Assembly: GCF_000747155.1 (NCBI RefSeq)
Contig: NZ_AVCK01000027.1
Span: 1-37,486, forward strand
Source: Arenimonas metalli CF5-1
GTDB lineage: Bacteria; Pseudomonadota; Gammaproteobacteria; Xanthomonadales; Xanthomonadaceae
Direction: 5' to 3'
Length of the DNA: 37,486 nt
Position 1 is the stretch's first letter. Every line of letters begins with the position of its first letter. The position numbers and the translations under genes were made by a program. Under the pieces are notes generated by a model. That model saw only the letters and a list, made by a program, of their open reading frames with translations. It made no database searches and was not told the DNA's origin. Shown one piece after another: positions 28,714-36,243 of this stretch.

Positions 28714-30633
28714 ATGGCCCACAACCAGTTCGAGCTGCTGCGGCAGCGGCGCTTCCTGCCCTACTTCGTCACCCAGTCGCTCGGGGCGTTCAACGACAAC
28801 GTTTACCGGCAGGCGATCATCGGGCTGCTGTTCTACCTCGGCATCGACCTCGAGCAGCGGTCGCTGTACACGAACCTGGCGCCGGCGCTGTTCATCCTTC
28901 CCTACTTCCTGTTCTCGGGCCTGGCCGGGCAGATCGCGGAAAAGCTGGAGAAGTCGAAGCTGGTGCGGATCACCACGGTGATGGAGATCGGCATCATGTC
29001 GATCGCCGGCGTGGGTTTCGTGCTGGAGAGCCTGCCGGTGCTGCTGGTCGCGCTGTTCCTGACCGGCCTGCAGTCCACCCTGTTCGGGCCGGTGAAGTAC
29101 TCGATCCTGCCCAGCGTGCTCAAGCCCGAGGAACTGACCGGCGGCAACGGCCTGGTCGAGATGGGCACCGCGATGTCGATCCTGCTGGGCATGATCTTCG
29201 GCGGCATGATCTTCGTGATCGCCGGCGAGCACGGGCCGGAGGCCGCCGCCTTCGCCATCGTCGCGCTGGCGATCACCGGCAACCTGGTCAGCCGCGCCAT
29301 TCCGCGGGTCGAGGCCTCGGCGCCGGACCTGAAGATCAACTGGAACCCGTTCCCGGAATCGCTCAAGGCCCTGCGCCTGACGCGCCGCACGCCCGCCGTG
29401 CGCAATGCGGTGCTCGGCGTGTCCTGGTTCTGGTTCGTGGGTACCGTGCTCACGGCACAGCTGCCAACCTACGCCGAGCTGCACCTGGGCGGCGGCAGCA
29501 CGCTGTACCTGTTCTGCTTCGTGCTGTTCTCGGTCGGCACGGGCGTCGGCTCGCTGCTGTGCGAGAAGCTGTCGCGGCGCACGGTCGAGATCGGCCTGGT
29601 GCCGCTGGGCGCGTTCGGCATGACGGCGTTCTGCGTGGACCTGTACTTCGCGCGGCCGGGCCTGGCCGTCGAGTCCGGGATGGGCGTGGCGGCTTTCGTC
29701 AACGCGGCGGGCAGCTGGCGCATCATGGCCGACCTCACCCTGATCGGCCTGTTCGCCGGCCTGTTCATCGTGCCGCTGTTCGCGCTGGTGCAGAGCCGCA
29801 CGCCGAAGGAAGAGCTGTCGCGCGTCATCTCCGGGCTGAACATCCAGAACGCGTTCTTCATCGTGACCGCATCGATCCTGTCCATCGGGCTGCAGATGGA
29901 GCAGGTCGACGTACTGGGGCTCGTGATTCCGCTGCCGGGCATGGGCATCCCCGAGCTCTTCCTGGCGCTGGGTATCGCCAACGCGCTCGTCGCCATCCTG
30001 ATCTTCTCGATCGTGCCCGAGTTCTTCCTGCGCTTCATCGCCTGGATGTACGTGACGCTGTTCTACCGCGTGCGCATCGCCGGCGTGGAGGACCACGTGC
30101 CCGACGAAGGCGCCGCGCTGCTGGTCTGCAACCACGTCAGCTACATGGACCCGGTGCTGATCAGCGCCGCGGTGCCGCGGCCGATCCGCTTCGTCATGTA
30201 CTACAAGATCTTTCGCGTTCCGGGCATGAACTGGGTGTTCCGCGCCTATCGCGCGATCCCGATCGCGGGCGCCAAGGAAGACCCGGAGGTGATGGAGGCG
30301 GCGTTCGAGGAAATCCGCGCGGCGCTCGATGCCGGCGAGCTGGTCTGCATCTTCCCGGAAGGCGCGCTGACCAAGGACGGCGAGATCGCGCCCTTCCGCG
30401 GCGGCGTCGAGCGCATCCTGGCCACGCACCCGGTGCCGGTGGTGCCGATGGCCCTGACCGGCCTGTGGGACAGCATGTGGAGCAAGCGCGATTCGCGCCT
30501 GGGCCGCCTGCGCGTGCCGCGGCGGCTGCGCGCGGGCGTCGCCGTGCTGGCCACGCCGGCCGTGCCCGGCGAAACCGCGACGGCCGCCTCGCTCGAGGCC
30601 AAGGTGCGGGAAATGCGCGGCAGCCACCGCTGA
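28714..30633 (+). CDS. MFS transporter fused to PlsC-type acyltransferase
   Basis: A 639-residue two-domain inner-membrane protein. Residues 1-420 form an MFS carrier of the LplT lysophospholipid-flippase type (FNDNVYRQAIIGLLFYLG at TM1; GPVKYSILPSVL). Residues about 445-639 form a lysophosphatidic-acid acyltransferase domain, with the catalytic NHVSYMD (H474, D479) and FPEGAL (E549, G550). The pairing suggests uptake of a lysophospholipid and its re-acylation. In E. coli lplT and aas are separate, and Aas also has an acyl-ACP synthetase domain; that AMP-binding domain is absent here. The start at 28714 follows GGGGGA. Purpose in phospholipid repair is inferred. Confidence 0.9.
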   Translation: MAHNQFELLRQRRFLPYFVTQSLGAFNDNVYRQAIIGLLFYLGIDLEQRSLYTNLAPALFILPYFLFSGLAGQIAEKLEKSKLVRITTVMEIGIMSIAGVGFVLESLPVLLVALFLTGLQSTLFGPVKYSILPSVLKPEELTGGNGLVEMGTAMSILLGMIFGGMIFVIAGEHGPEAAAFAIVALAITGNLVSRAIPRVEASAPDLKINWNPFPESLKALRLTRRTPAVRNAVLGVSWFWFVGTVLTAQLPTYAELHLGGGSTLYLFCFVLFSVGTGVGSLLCEKLSRRTVEIGLVPLGAFGMTAFCVDLYFARPGLAVESGMGVAAFVNAAGSWRIMADLTLIGLFAGLFIVPLFALVQSRTPKEELSRVISGLNIQNAFFIVTASILSIGLQMEQVDVLGLVIPLPGMGIPELFLALGIANALVAILIFSIVPEFFLRFIAWMYVTLFYRVRIAGVEDHVPDEGAALLVCNHVSYMDPVLISAAVPRPIRFVMYYKIFRVPGMNWVFRAYRAIPIAGAKEDPEVMEAAFEEIRAALDAGELVCIFPEGALTKDGEIAPFRGGVERILATHPVPVVPMALTGLWDSMWSKRDSRLGRLRVPRRLRAGVAVLATPAVPGETATAASLEAKVREMRGSHR

Positions 30634-30685
30634 CGCGAGCCGGCGGCAGCGCGGCATGGACCCCTCAGGGCGCGGCACTCGAAGT

Positions 30686-30736
30686 GCGTCATTGACCGCG
30701 CCGGGCGCGCCGCCCCAAGCGCGGCATTGACCGCGC
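30686..30736 (+). repeat. Pair of 16-bp direct repeats upstream of the CD225 cassette
   Basis: GCGTCATTGACCGCGC (30686-30701) and GCGGCATTGACCGCGC (30721-30736) differ at one base and are 35 bp apart, start to start. Each includes TTGACC, a -35-like hexamer. From the second, an 18-nt spacer leads to TAGGGT (30751-30756), a weak -10. The pair could be activator or repressor sites, or duplicated promoter DNA. Confidence 0.45.
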
Positions 30737-30772
30737 AGCCGGCCACCCGCTAGGGTTCTTCACATCAGCACG

Positions 30773-30791
30773 CCGCGGCGGCCCGCCGCGG
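30773..30791 (+). promoter_or_regulatory. Perfect palindrome just before the first CD225 gene
   Basis: CCGCGGCGG, C, CCGCCGCGG: 9-bp arms around one base, ending 15 nt before the ATG and just upstream of the ribosome-binding GGGG. It may be an operator or leader hairpin. Compare the palindrome over the aroQ ribosome-binding site. Confidence 0.35.
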
Positions 30792-30806
30792 ATCCAGGGG
30801 AATTCC

Positions 30807-31166
30807 ATGTACTGCCAGAACTGCGGCCAGAGCAATCCGGCCAGCGCCGTCCAATGCGGCGCCTGCGGCGTCACGCTCGCCATCGCCACTCCGCCGCCGC
30901 CGGCGCCGCGGCCCTATGTTCCGAATCACCTGGTCTGGGCGATCCTGGCCACGCTGTTCTGCTGCCTTCCGGGCGGCATCGTCGCGATCGTCTACGCCGC
31001 GCGCGTGGACGGCAAAGTGTCCGCGGGCGATATCGCCGGTGCGCGCAGCGATTCCGACAACGCCAAGCTGTGGTCGCTGATCTCGATCGGCATCCCGCTC
31101 GCGTTCGGCGTGCTGTGGCTGCTGTTCGTGATGTTCGCGGCCATGACCGGCGCGATGGCCGGCTGA
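30807..31166 (+). CDS. Zinc-ribbon/CD225 membrane protein, copy 1
   Basis: A 119-residue protein with an N-terminal zinc ribbon (C3, C6, C17, C20: MYCQNCGQSNP and CGACG), a Pro-rich linker, and a CD225/dispanin-like domain with two membrane segments: LVWAILATLFCCLPGGIVAIVYAARVD, split by its double cysteine (LFCCLP), then an amphipathic stretch DSDNAKLW, then the second segment. This family includes eukaryotic IFITM proteins; bacterial members are mostly uncharacterised. It is about 65% identical by eye to the next gene, 16 nt downstream. Confidence 0.85.
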   Translation: MYCQNCGQSNPASAVQCGACGVTLAIATPPPPAPRPYVPNHLVWAILATLFCCLPGGIVAIVYAARVDGKVSAGDIAGARSDSDNAKLWSLISIGIPLAFGVLWLLFVMFAAMTGAMAG

Positions 31167-31182
31167 TTCCAAGGAGAACCCC

Positions 31183-31548
31183 ATGTATTGCCAGAACTGC
31201 GGCCAGAGCAACCCCGCCGAGAACACCCAGTGCGTCGCCTGCGGCGTCACCCTCGCGATCGCCGCGCCGCCGCCGGCGCCGCCGGCCGCATCGCTCCCGC
31301 ACGTGGAGAACAACCTGGTCTGGGCCATCCTGGCCACGCTGTGCTGCTGCGTCCCCACCGGCATCGTGGCGATCGTCTATGCGGCGCGCGTCGACAACAA
31401 GCGGGCGTCCGGCGACCTGCAGGGCGCCATCGAGGACGCCAACAACGCCAAGCTCTGGAGCTGGGTGTCGTTCGGCCTCGGCCTGGTGTTCTCGCTGATC
31501 TACATCGCCCTGAGCGTGACCGGCGCCATCGCGGATGGCAGCTACTGA
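31183..31548 (+). CDS. Zinc-ribbon/CD225 membrane protein, copy 2
   Basis: A 121-residue paralogue of the preceding gene with the same zinc-ribbon spacing (C3, C6, C17, C20), Pro/Ala-rich linker, first membrane segment WAILATLCCCVPTGIVAIVY (three cysteines) and DANNAKLWSW loop. The strong ribosome-binding site AAGGAG precedes the ATG. Its 3' end overlaps the DUF2752 gene by 14 nt, so the three genes form one tightly coupled unit. The tandem duplication suggests a hetero-oligomer or divided roles. Confidence 0.85.
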   Translation: MYCQNCGQSNPAENTQCVACGVTLAIAAPPPAPPAASLPHVENNLVWAILATLCCCVPTGIVAIVYAARVDNKRASGDLQGAIEDANNAKLWSWVSFGLGLVFSLIYIALSVTGAIADGSY

Positions 31549-31963
31549 TCCCAGGCCGGGGTGGCCGGCGGGGCGCTGGCTCGCGCTGGCGCTGGCGGGC
31601 GGCGCGATTTCGGCCATCGCCCTGCTGCTCGCGTTCGACCCGAATGCCGCCGGCAATCCGCTGCCGCCCTGCCCTTCGCAGTGGCTGACCGGCCTGTACT
31701 GCCCCGGCTGCGGCGCCACGCGCATGCTGCACGCGCTGATCCACGGTGATCTGCCCACCGCGCTGGCGATGAACCCGCTGCTGCTGGTCGCGCTGCCGCT
31801 GATGCCATTCCTGCTGCTCGAACCGCTGGGCTTCGCACCGGAATCCTGGAAGCCCGCACTGCGCCGCCTCGGCGACGCGCGCCCGTGGGCTGTCGTAGTG
31901 ATCGCCTACGCCATCACCCGCAACCTGCCGTGGTGGCCCTTCAGCTGGCTCGCGCCCGGCTGA
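31535..31963 (+). CDS. DUF2752 membrane protein
   Basis: A 142-residue protein with the DUF2752 signature: a first membrane segment (about 15-35), then PPCPSQWLTGLYCPGCGATR with paired cysteines, MLHALIHGDLPTALAMNPLL, and two or three further hydrophobic segments. The CPxCGxTR block, histidine and NPLL are the family hallmarks. It overlaps the second CD225 gene by 14 nt. DUF2752 beside CD225-type or TM2-type genes is, as I recall, frequent, but the biochemical role is not known to me. It ends 4 nt from the convergent ampE stop. Confidence 0.88.
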   Translation: MAATDPRPGWPAGRWLALALAGGAISAIALLLAFDPNAAGNPLPPCPSQWLTGLYCPGCGATRMLHALIHGDLPTALAMNPLLLVALPLMPFLLLEPLGFAPESWKPALRRLGDARPWAVVVIAYAITRNLPWWPFSWLAPG

Positions 31964-31967
31964 TTAC

Positions 31968-32849
31968 TCAAGTCGCCCAGCCGGCGAGCACGAACAGCGC
32001 CAGCAGGCCCAGCCACAGCAGCAGGATGCGCCAGACCAGGCTCATCGCGTCGCGCAGTTCGAGCAGGTCGGGCGCCTGGGCGGGGCCGTCCACCGCGTAG
32101 GCGTCCTCCTCGGCGAGCTCGCTGGCGACGCTGGCGCGCGCGGCGGCGTCGAGGAAGCCGAGGTCCAGGCGCACGCCGTTCGCGTGCCAGTCGCGCCACG
32201 CGCTCAGCACCTTGTCGAAGTCGGCGGCCAGCGCCAGCGCGAAGGTCATCAGCTGCGCCACCGGCCAGTTCAGCACCGCCAGCGTGGTGCGGGCGACGCC
32301 GCGCTGCGCTTCGGGCAGGCTGCGGCGGGCCTCGCCCTGCGCGCACAGCGAGATCAGGCGGTAGCCCAGCGCGCCCACCGCGCCCGCCACCACGAACCAG
32401 AACAGCACGCCGAACCAGCGCCACAGCGCGCAGTGGAACACCGCCGCGACCAGGGTCGGGCCTTCCACCACCGGCTCGCCGCCCTCCGGGAACAGCGCCG
32501 CCGCGGCGGCGCGACGGGCCTCGGGGCCGCGCGCTTCGATCACCGCTTCGACGTCGAGGTTGAGGTCGCGCGGACCCCAGGTGTAGAGCAGCGCCAGCAG
32601 CGCGACGAAAAAGGCCGGCAGCCCGTACCAGAGGTCGTCGATCAGGAACTGCAGCGCACCCACCCCCAGCAGCGGCAGGCCCACCGCCAGCAGCAGGCCG
32701 ATGCGGTTGGGCCACTCGTCGCCGCTGGTCTGCCTGCCCAGCCAGTGCAGCCAGCCGATGAACCAGTCGTAGCGCCGCAGCAGCGGCAGCGACGGCACCA
32801 GGTGGCCGAGCAGGAGGGACACGACGACGGCGATGAGCGCGGCGGACAT
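31968..32849 (-). CDS. ampE: AmpE-like membrane protein
   Basis: A 293-residue inner-membrane protein of the AmpE/CobD-like superfamily. The N-terminus has LLGHLVPSLPLLRRYDWFIGWLHWL. Membrane segments follow near 50-90 and 140-165, then WPVAQLMTFALALAADFDKVLSAWRDW, typical of AmpE, and a last membrane segment at the C-terminus (about 270-290). In enterobacteria AmpE is linked to beta-lactamase induction with AmpD; no ampD or ampC is nearby. It converges on the DUF2752 gene. Confidence 0.85.
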   Translation of the reverse strand: MSAALIAVVVSLLLGHLVPSLPLLRRYDWFIGWLHWLGRQTSGDEWPNRIGLLLAVGLPLLGVGALQFLIDDLWYGLPAFFVALLALLYTWGPRDLNLDVEAVIEARGPEARRAAAAALFPEGGEPVVEGPTLVAAVFHCALWRWFGVLFWFVVAGAVGALGYRLISLCAQGEARRSLPEAQRGVARTTLAVLNWPVAQLMTFALALAADFDKVLSAWRDWHANGVRLDLGFLDAAARASVASELAEEDAYAVDGPAQAPDLLELRDAMSLVWRILLLWLGLLALFVLAGWAT

Positions 32850-32992
32850 GGCCGGATTCTAGCCGTGATTGCGCCCGTTATCGCTCTTCCCCCGCGCGGT
32901 TCTCCTACAGCCGCCGGACGGTGCGGTCGCCGACGCTGATCCGCCCGGGTGGGAGGGTCAATCGTCCTGCCAGGGGTTCCGCCAGCCAACTA

Positions 32993-33008
32993 TATGCATA
33001 TATGCATA
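32993..33008 (+). promoter_or_regulatory. Palindromic operator of brnTA
   Basis: TATGCATA twice in tandem. The octamer is itself palindromic, so the 16 bp is a perfect palindrome and also a direct repeat. It is the most AT-rich spot in the region and ends 9 bp before the brnT ATG, overlapping where a -10 box would lie. BrnA antitoxins bind their own promoter, so this is the likely autoregulatory site. Confidence 0.75.
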
Positions 33009-33017
33009 CATCGGCGT

Positions 33018-33296
33018 ATGATCGAATTCGACCCCGACAAAGCGCGCCTGAACCGCCTCAAGCACGGCATCGACTTCACCGACGTCGAGCCCGTTTTCTT
33101 TGATCCGCGCGCGTTCACTACCGACCGGCCATGGCCGACGCCGCGCGGCACGGAGTTGAGGCACATCACCACCGGCACGGATGCGCTGGGCCGCGTGGTC
33201 ACGGTCGTATGGACGCGGCGAGGGACCAACCTGCGGCTGATTTCGGCCCGGCGTCCCCGCGAGGACGAGAGGAAGCACTATGAAGAAGTCGGTTGA
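33018..33296 (+). CDS. brnT: BrnT family toxin of a type II toxin-antitoxin system
   Basis: A 92-residue RelE-fold ribonuclease toxin of the BrnT (COG2929) family. Start MIEFDPDKARLNRLKHGIDF has the family's conserved KHG. Further conserved parts are VFFDPRAFTTDRP and the C-terminal RLISARRPREDERKHYEE with its basic residues. The ATG at 33018 directly follows the palindromic operator; a longer in-frame start would run through the operator. It overlaps brnA by 17 nt. Toxin first, antitoxin second is the usual brnTA order. Confidence 0.92.
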   Translation: MIEFDPDKARLNRLKHGIDFTDVEPVFFDPRAFTTDRPWPTPRGTELRHITTGTDALGRVVTVVWTRRGTNLRLISARRPREDERKHYEEVG

Positions 33297-33588
33297 GGAC
33301 AGCGGGATGCGGCACGACTTCGAGCGGGCGCGCCGCGGTGCGGTGCTGCCCTCGCCGGGGAAGACGCGCGTCACCATGTTCCTGGACAACGACGTGCTCG
33401 CCCAGTTTCGAGCAACGGCGACTCGCAACGGGCGTGGCTACCAGACCGAGATCAACGCCTTCCTGCGCAAGGCGCTGACGGGCCAGGCCGCGCCGAATAC
33501 CGATGCCCCCGCGAAGGCCACAGGCGGCCAGCGACTGGTCGGAGTCGCAGGGGCGGCGGCCCGCCGCAAGACGTCGAAAGGCGAATAG
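33280..33588 (+). CDS. brnA: BrnA family antitoxin
   Basis: A 102-residue antitoxin of the BrnA type. The ribbon-helix-helix-like DNA-binding part is TRVTMFLDNDVLAQFRATAT followed by GYQTEINAFLRKAL, a family hallmark. The C-terminal 30 residues are a basic, Ala-rich tail (AGAAARRKTSKGE), longer than in many members. It starts within brnT after AGAGGA (17-nt overlap), so translation is coupled. It would neutralise BrnT and repress the operon at the upstream palindrome. Confidence 0.9.
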   Translation: MKKSVEDSGMRHDFERARRGAVLPSPGKTRVTMFLDNDVLAQFRATATRNGRGYQTEINAFLRKALTGQAAPNTDAPAKATGGQRLVGVAGAAARRKTSKGE

Positions 33589-33625
33589 CCAAAGGAACCC
33601 GCCAGAAGGATTTCGCCGTGCCGCG

Positions 33626-34534
33626 TCAGCCCGCCGGCGCCGCCTCGCGGCGGGCGCGGGCCTGGAGCCGCCACTCGTCGATCAGCCAGCGCGAGATCGA
33701 CAGCACCGGCGAGAGCTTGACCTCGCCGGTGGCGACTGCGCTATCGAGTTCGTCGGCCGAGAACCAGCGCGCCTGCTCGAGCTCGTCGCTCACCGAAGGC
33801 TCCAGCGGCAGGCCCTGGGCCTGGAAGCCGATCATCAGCGCGGCCGGGAACGGCCAGGGCTGCGAGGCGGCGTACTGGCACTCGAGCACCGGGATGCCGG
33901 CCTCTTCCATCACCTCGCGGGCCACGGCCTGCTCCAGCGATTCACCCGGCTCGACGAAACCGGCCAGCACCGACCAGCGACCCTTCGGCCAGCTGGCCTG
34001 GCGGCCGAGCAGCAGGCGCTCGCCGTCGGTGACCGCGACGATGATGGCGGGATCCGTGCGCGGGTAGTGTTCAAGCCCGCACTGCGCGCAGCGCGCGCAC
34101 CAGCCGCCCTTGCCCAACGCCAGCGCGTGGCCGCAGCCGCCGCAGAACTTGTTGCGCTGCTGCCAGTGCAGCAGCGCGCGCGCTTCGGCCAGCGCGGCGG
34201 CCTCCAGGGCCGGCCATTCGGTGGCGGCGCTGCGCAGGTCCATCCGGCCGGGCAGCGGTTCGGGCAGGGACTCGTGCGGCAGCGCGAACCACGCGCCCTC
34301 TTCGCCCAGGCCCAGGAAGCTGGCCGCGTCGGGAAGTTCGCCCGCCAGTTCGGCGCCGATGCAGAAACCGCAGCCACCCGCGGCCTCCGGGAAGCGTGCG
34401 TTGCCGTCGGTGTCGACCACCAGCACGCGCGCCACGGTCCAGCGCGCGCGCAGGTCGTCGGGGCGTTCGCGCAGCAGTTCGGAGCGGTCGAGCCCGGGGC
34501 CGCGGAAGGCGTAGCCGGGCGGCGAGGAAGGCAT
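33626..34534 (-). CDS. nudC: NAD+ diphosphatase / NAD-cap hydrolase NudC
   Basis: NudC cleaves NADH and NAD+ and removes NAD caps from RNA. It has 302 residues, longer than E. coli (257) because of a fuller N-terminal domain. The zinc ribbon is C131-GGC134 with C149 and C152. The Nudix box is GFVEPGESLEQAVAREVMEE from 192, continuing to AGI. The NudC-specific SQPWPFP is at 224-230, which sets it apart from other Nudix enzymes. It lies 17 nt downstream of erpA on the same strand. Confidence 0.95.
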   Translation of the reverse strand: MPSSPPGYAFRGPGLDRSELLRERPDDLRARWTVARVLVVDTDGNARFPEAAGGCGFCIGAELAGELPDAASFLGLGEEGAWFALPHESLPEPLPGRMDLRSAATEWPALEAAALAEARALLHWQQRNKFCGGCGHALALGKGGWCARCAQCGLEHYPRTDPAIIVAVTDGERLLLGRQASWPKGRWSVLAGFVEPGESLEQAVAREVMEEAGIPVLECQYAASQPWPFPAALMIGFQAQGLPLEPSVSDELEQARWFSADELDSAVATGEVKLSPVLSISRWLIDEWRLQARARREAAPAG

Positions 34535-34551
34535 CGGCCCGGACGCCGCGG

Positions 34552-34911
34552 TCAGGCGGAGAAGCTGCTGCCGCAGCCGCAGGTGGTCTTGGCGTTCGGA
34601 TTGCGGATCACGAACTGCGCGCCCTGCAGGCTTTCGCGGTAGTCCACCTCGGCGCCCATCAGGTACTGCAGGCTGAGCGGATCGACCAGCAGGGTGACGC
34701 CGTCGCGCTGCAGGGCCAGGTCGTCCTCGCCCTGCTGCTCGTCGAACTCGAAGCCGTACTGGAAGCCGGAGCAGCCGCCGCCGGTGATGTACACGCGCAG
34801 CTTCAGGCCCGGGTTGCCCTCCTCGGCGATGAGGGAGGCGACCTTGGCGGCGGCCGCCGCGGTGAAGTCGAGCGGCGCGTCGAGCGTCTGGTAGCTGGGC
34901 GTGGTTTCCAT
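34552..34911 (-). CDS. erpA: Iron-sulfur cluster insertion protein ErpA
   Basis: An A-type carrier that delivers Fe-S clusters to apoproteins such as IspG/IspH. It has 119 residues with the three ligand cysteines C47 (ITGGGCSGF), C111 and C113 ([11 protein letters not shown]). The tyrosine-rich FQYGFEFDE and [18 protein letters not shown] segments are typical. The ATG start is at 34911; the bactofilin gene ends 41 nt upstream on the same strand. Confidence 0.95.
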   Translation of the reverse strand: METTPSYQTLDAPLDFTAAAAAKVASLIAEEGNPGLKLRVYITGGGCSGFQYGFEFDEQQGEDDLALQRDGVTLLVDPLSLQYLMGAEVDYRESLQGAQFVIRNPNAKTTCGCGSSFSA

Positions 34912-34952
34912 GGCACCAAGATGGGCGTGCAGGCGCCCATTATCAAGGCAAA

Positions 34953-35405
34953 TCAGGCTTCCTGCGCCTCGGCCTTGCCCTTCACGCGGCCACCGGCGGG
35001 CGCGGCCTCGGGGCCGGTGAGCTGGGCCAGCGGCGCGTCGGCGTGGATCAGGCGGCCGGTGATCATGGCGCCGGCGGCCATTTCGACCACCTTGTAGTGG
35101 ATGTTGCCGTTCACCCGGGCGTTGGCGGCCAGCTCGATGCGCTCGCCGGCGTGGATGTCGCCGGTCATGCGGCCGCTGATGACCACCACCGGCGCGCGGA
35201 CCTCGCCTTCGATGTGGCCGTCGTCGGCGATGGTCAGCACGGCGGCCGAGCCGTCCTCGGCGGTGACCTTGCCGTAAATGGTGCCCTCGACGTACAGGCC
35301 GCCGGTGAAGCCGACGTCGCCGCGGATGACCGCGCGCGGGCCGATCAGGGTTTCCACGGCGTGGCCGCCGTGGCGGGGGGATTTGTGCTTGTCGCTGCCG
35401 AACAT
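34953..35405 (-). CDS. Bactofilin (polymer-forming cytoskeletal protein)
   Basis: Bactofilins form non-polar filaments that organise envelope and cell-shape functions. The ATG at 35405, preceded by GAGGAGATTGAG, gives 150 residues. A short charged N-terminus precedes the DUF583 right-handed beta-helix (about 20-125), seen as repeating short strands: [49 protein letters not shown] and [15 protein letters not shown] 20-residue Ala/Lys tail ends it. It starts 1 nt after the stop of the upstream coiled-coil membrane protein gene, so the two are translationally coupled and probably act together at the membrane. Confidence 0.93.
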   Translation of the reverse strand: MFGSDKHKSPRHGGHAVETLIGPRAVIRGDVGFTGGLYVEGTIYGKVTAEDGSAAVLTIADDGHIEGEVRAPVVVISGRMTGDIHAGERIELAANARVNGNIHYKVVEMAAGAMITGRLIHADAPLAQLTGPEAAPAGGRVKGKAEAQEA

Positions 35406-35406
35406 C

Positions 35407-36138
35407 TCAATCTCCTCGGGGAACCGCGGCCGTCCAGGGGAAGGCCTGGTCCACGGTGCTTCCATCCGAGCGCAGTTGCACCCGGACGCGTTGGGGGGTG
35501 AAGCCCTCGGGCAGCATGATGCTGCCCTCGAGCTGCTGGAAATAGCGGAACGAGAACGCCTGTCCGGGTGCGCCCGGCTTCTGTACGAGGTCTTCCCAGC
35601 GCAGGGTCTGCAGCCGGCCGCCGCTGACGCCTTCCACCGACACCCGCGCCTCGCCCTTGCTGATGGCGCCGCGGTTGAGGTTCTGGGTCAGGGTGACGGT
35701 GTAGCGCCAGGTGCCGCCGGCCTCGGGCTCGAACACGGCCTCGTGCACCGACAGGCCCCGGCGCTGGCCGGTGGCGCCGACCAGGCGCTCGTAGAAGGCG
35801 ACGTCGGCGCGCAGGCCGGACACTTCCTCCTCGCGCTCGGCCAGGCTGGCCTGCAGCTCGGTGTTGGCGCTGCGGCTGATCTGGTCGCTGCGGCGCAGGG
35901 TGGCCACGTTCTGGCGCAACTGCTTCACCAGGGCCTCGGCCTGGGTGGCGCGCTTGCTGGCGATGGCCAGCTCGGCCCGGGCCTTGGACAAGCCCGGCGC
36001 CGCCTGGTTGCTCGCCCAGTAGCCCACCGCCACCAGGCTGGCCACCCACAGCCCGCCCGCGACCGCCAGCAGCACCCGGGCATGGGGCCGGTGCGGGACG
36101 ATGACGAAGCGGGGCTTGTCCGGGGCAGGCGAGCTCAT
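35407..36138 (-). CDS. Coiled-coil membrane protein (DUF6776-like)
   Basis: A 243-residue bitopic protein. A short basic N-terminus (PRFVIVPHRPHAR) leads into one membrane segment (VLLAVAGGLWVASLVAVGYW, about 22-41), then a long coiled coil (about 52-120) with heptad-like SKARAELAIASKRATQAEAL, then a beta-rich periplasmic domain (about 130-243) with GTWRYTVTLTQNLNRGAI. This layout matches a family often found upstream of bactofilin genes in related bacteria (recalled). The ATG at 36138 has no clear ribosome-binding site, so the start is less sure. Its stop is 1 nt before the bactofilin ATG. It may anchor the bactofilin or pass a signal to the periplasm. Confidence 0.82.
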   Translation of the reverse strand: MSSPAPDKPRFVIVPHRPHARVLLAVAGGLWVASLVAVGYWASNQAAPGLSKARAELAIASKRATQAEALVKQLRQNVATLRRSDQISRSANTELQASLAEREEEVSGLRADVAFYERLVGATGQRRGLSVHEAVFEPEAGGTWRYTVTLTQNLNRGAISKGEARVSVEGVSGGRLQTLRWEDLVQKPGAPGQAFSFRYFQQLEGSIMLPEGFTPQRVRVQLRSDGSTVDQAFPWTAAVPRGD

Positions 36139-36207
36139 CGGCGGGGACGTTCGGGGGGATCGGCAACATCGCTGGCCCGGTAAGCCAGCGTCAAGGCGCG
36201 GCCTCAC

Positions 36208-36213
36208 TATACT
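36208..36213 (+). promoter_or_regulatory. -10 box of the DUF4126 gene
   Basis: TATACT matches five of six consensus bases, 30 nt before the ATG. The -35 position is poor (CCAGCG). It lies in the 105-nt divergent gap shared with the coiled-coil protein gene. Confidence 0.5.
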
Positions 36214-36243
36214 GTGAACTGCGTCACCTTCCGGGAGCCCGCC

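Noticed and set aside
27283..30678. Minus-strand open frame of 1131 codons over purD and the MFS-PlsC gene
   Set aside because: Composition is His/Arg/Gln-rich shadow coding with no motif. Both plus-strand genes have all their catalytic motifs.
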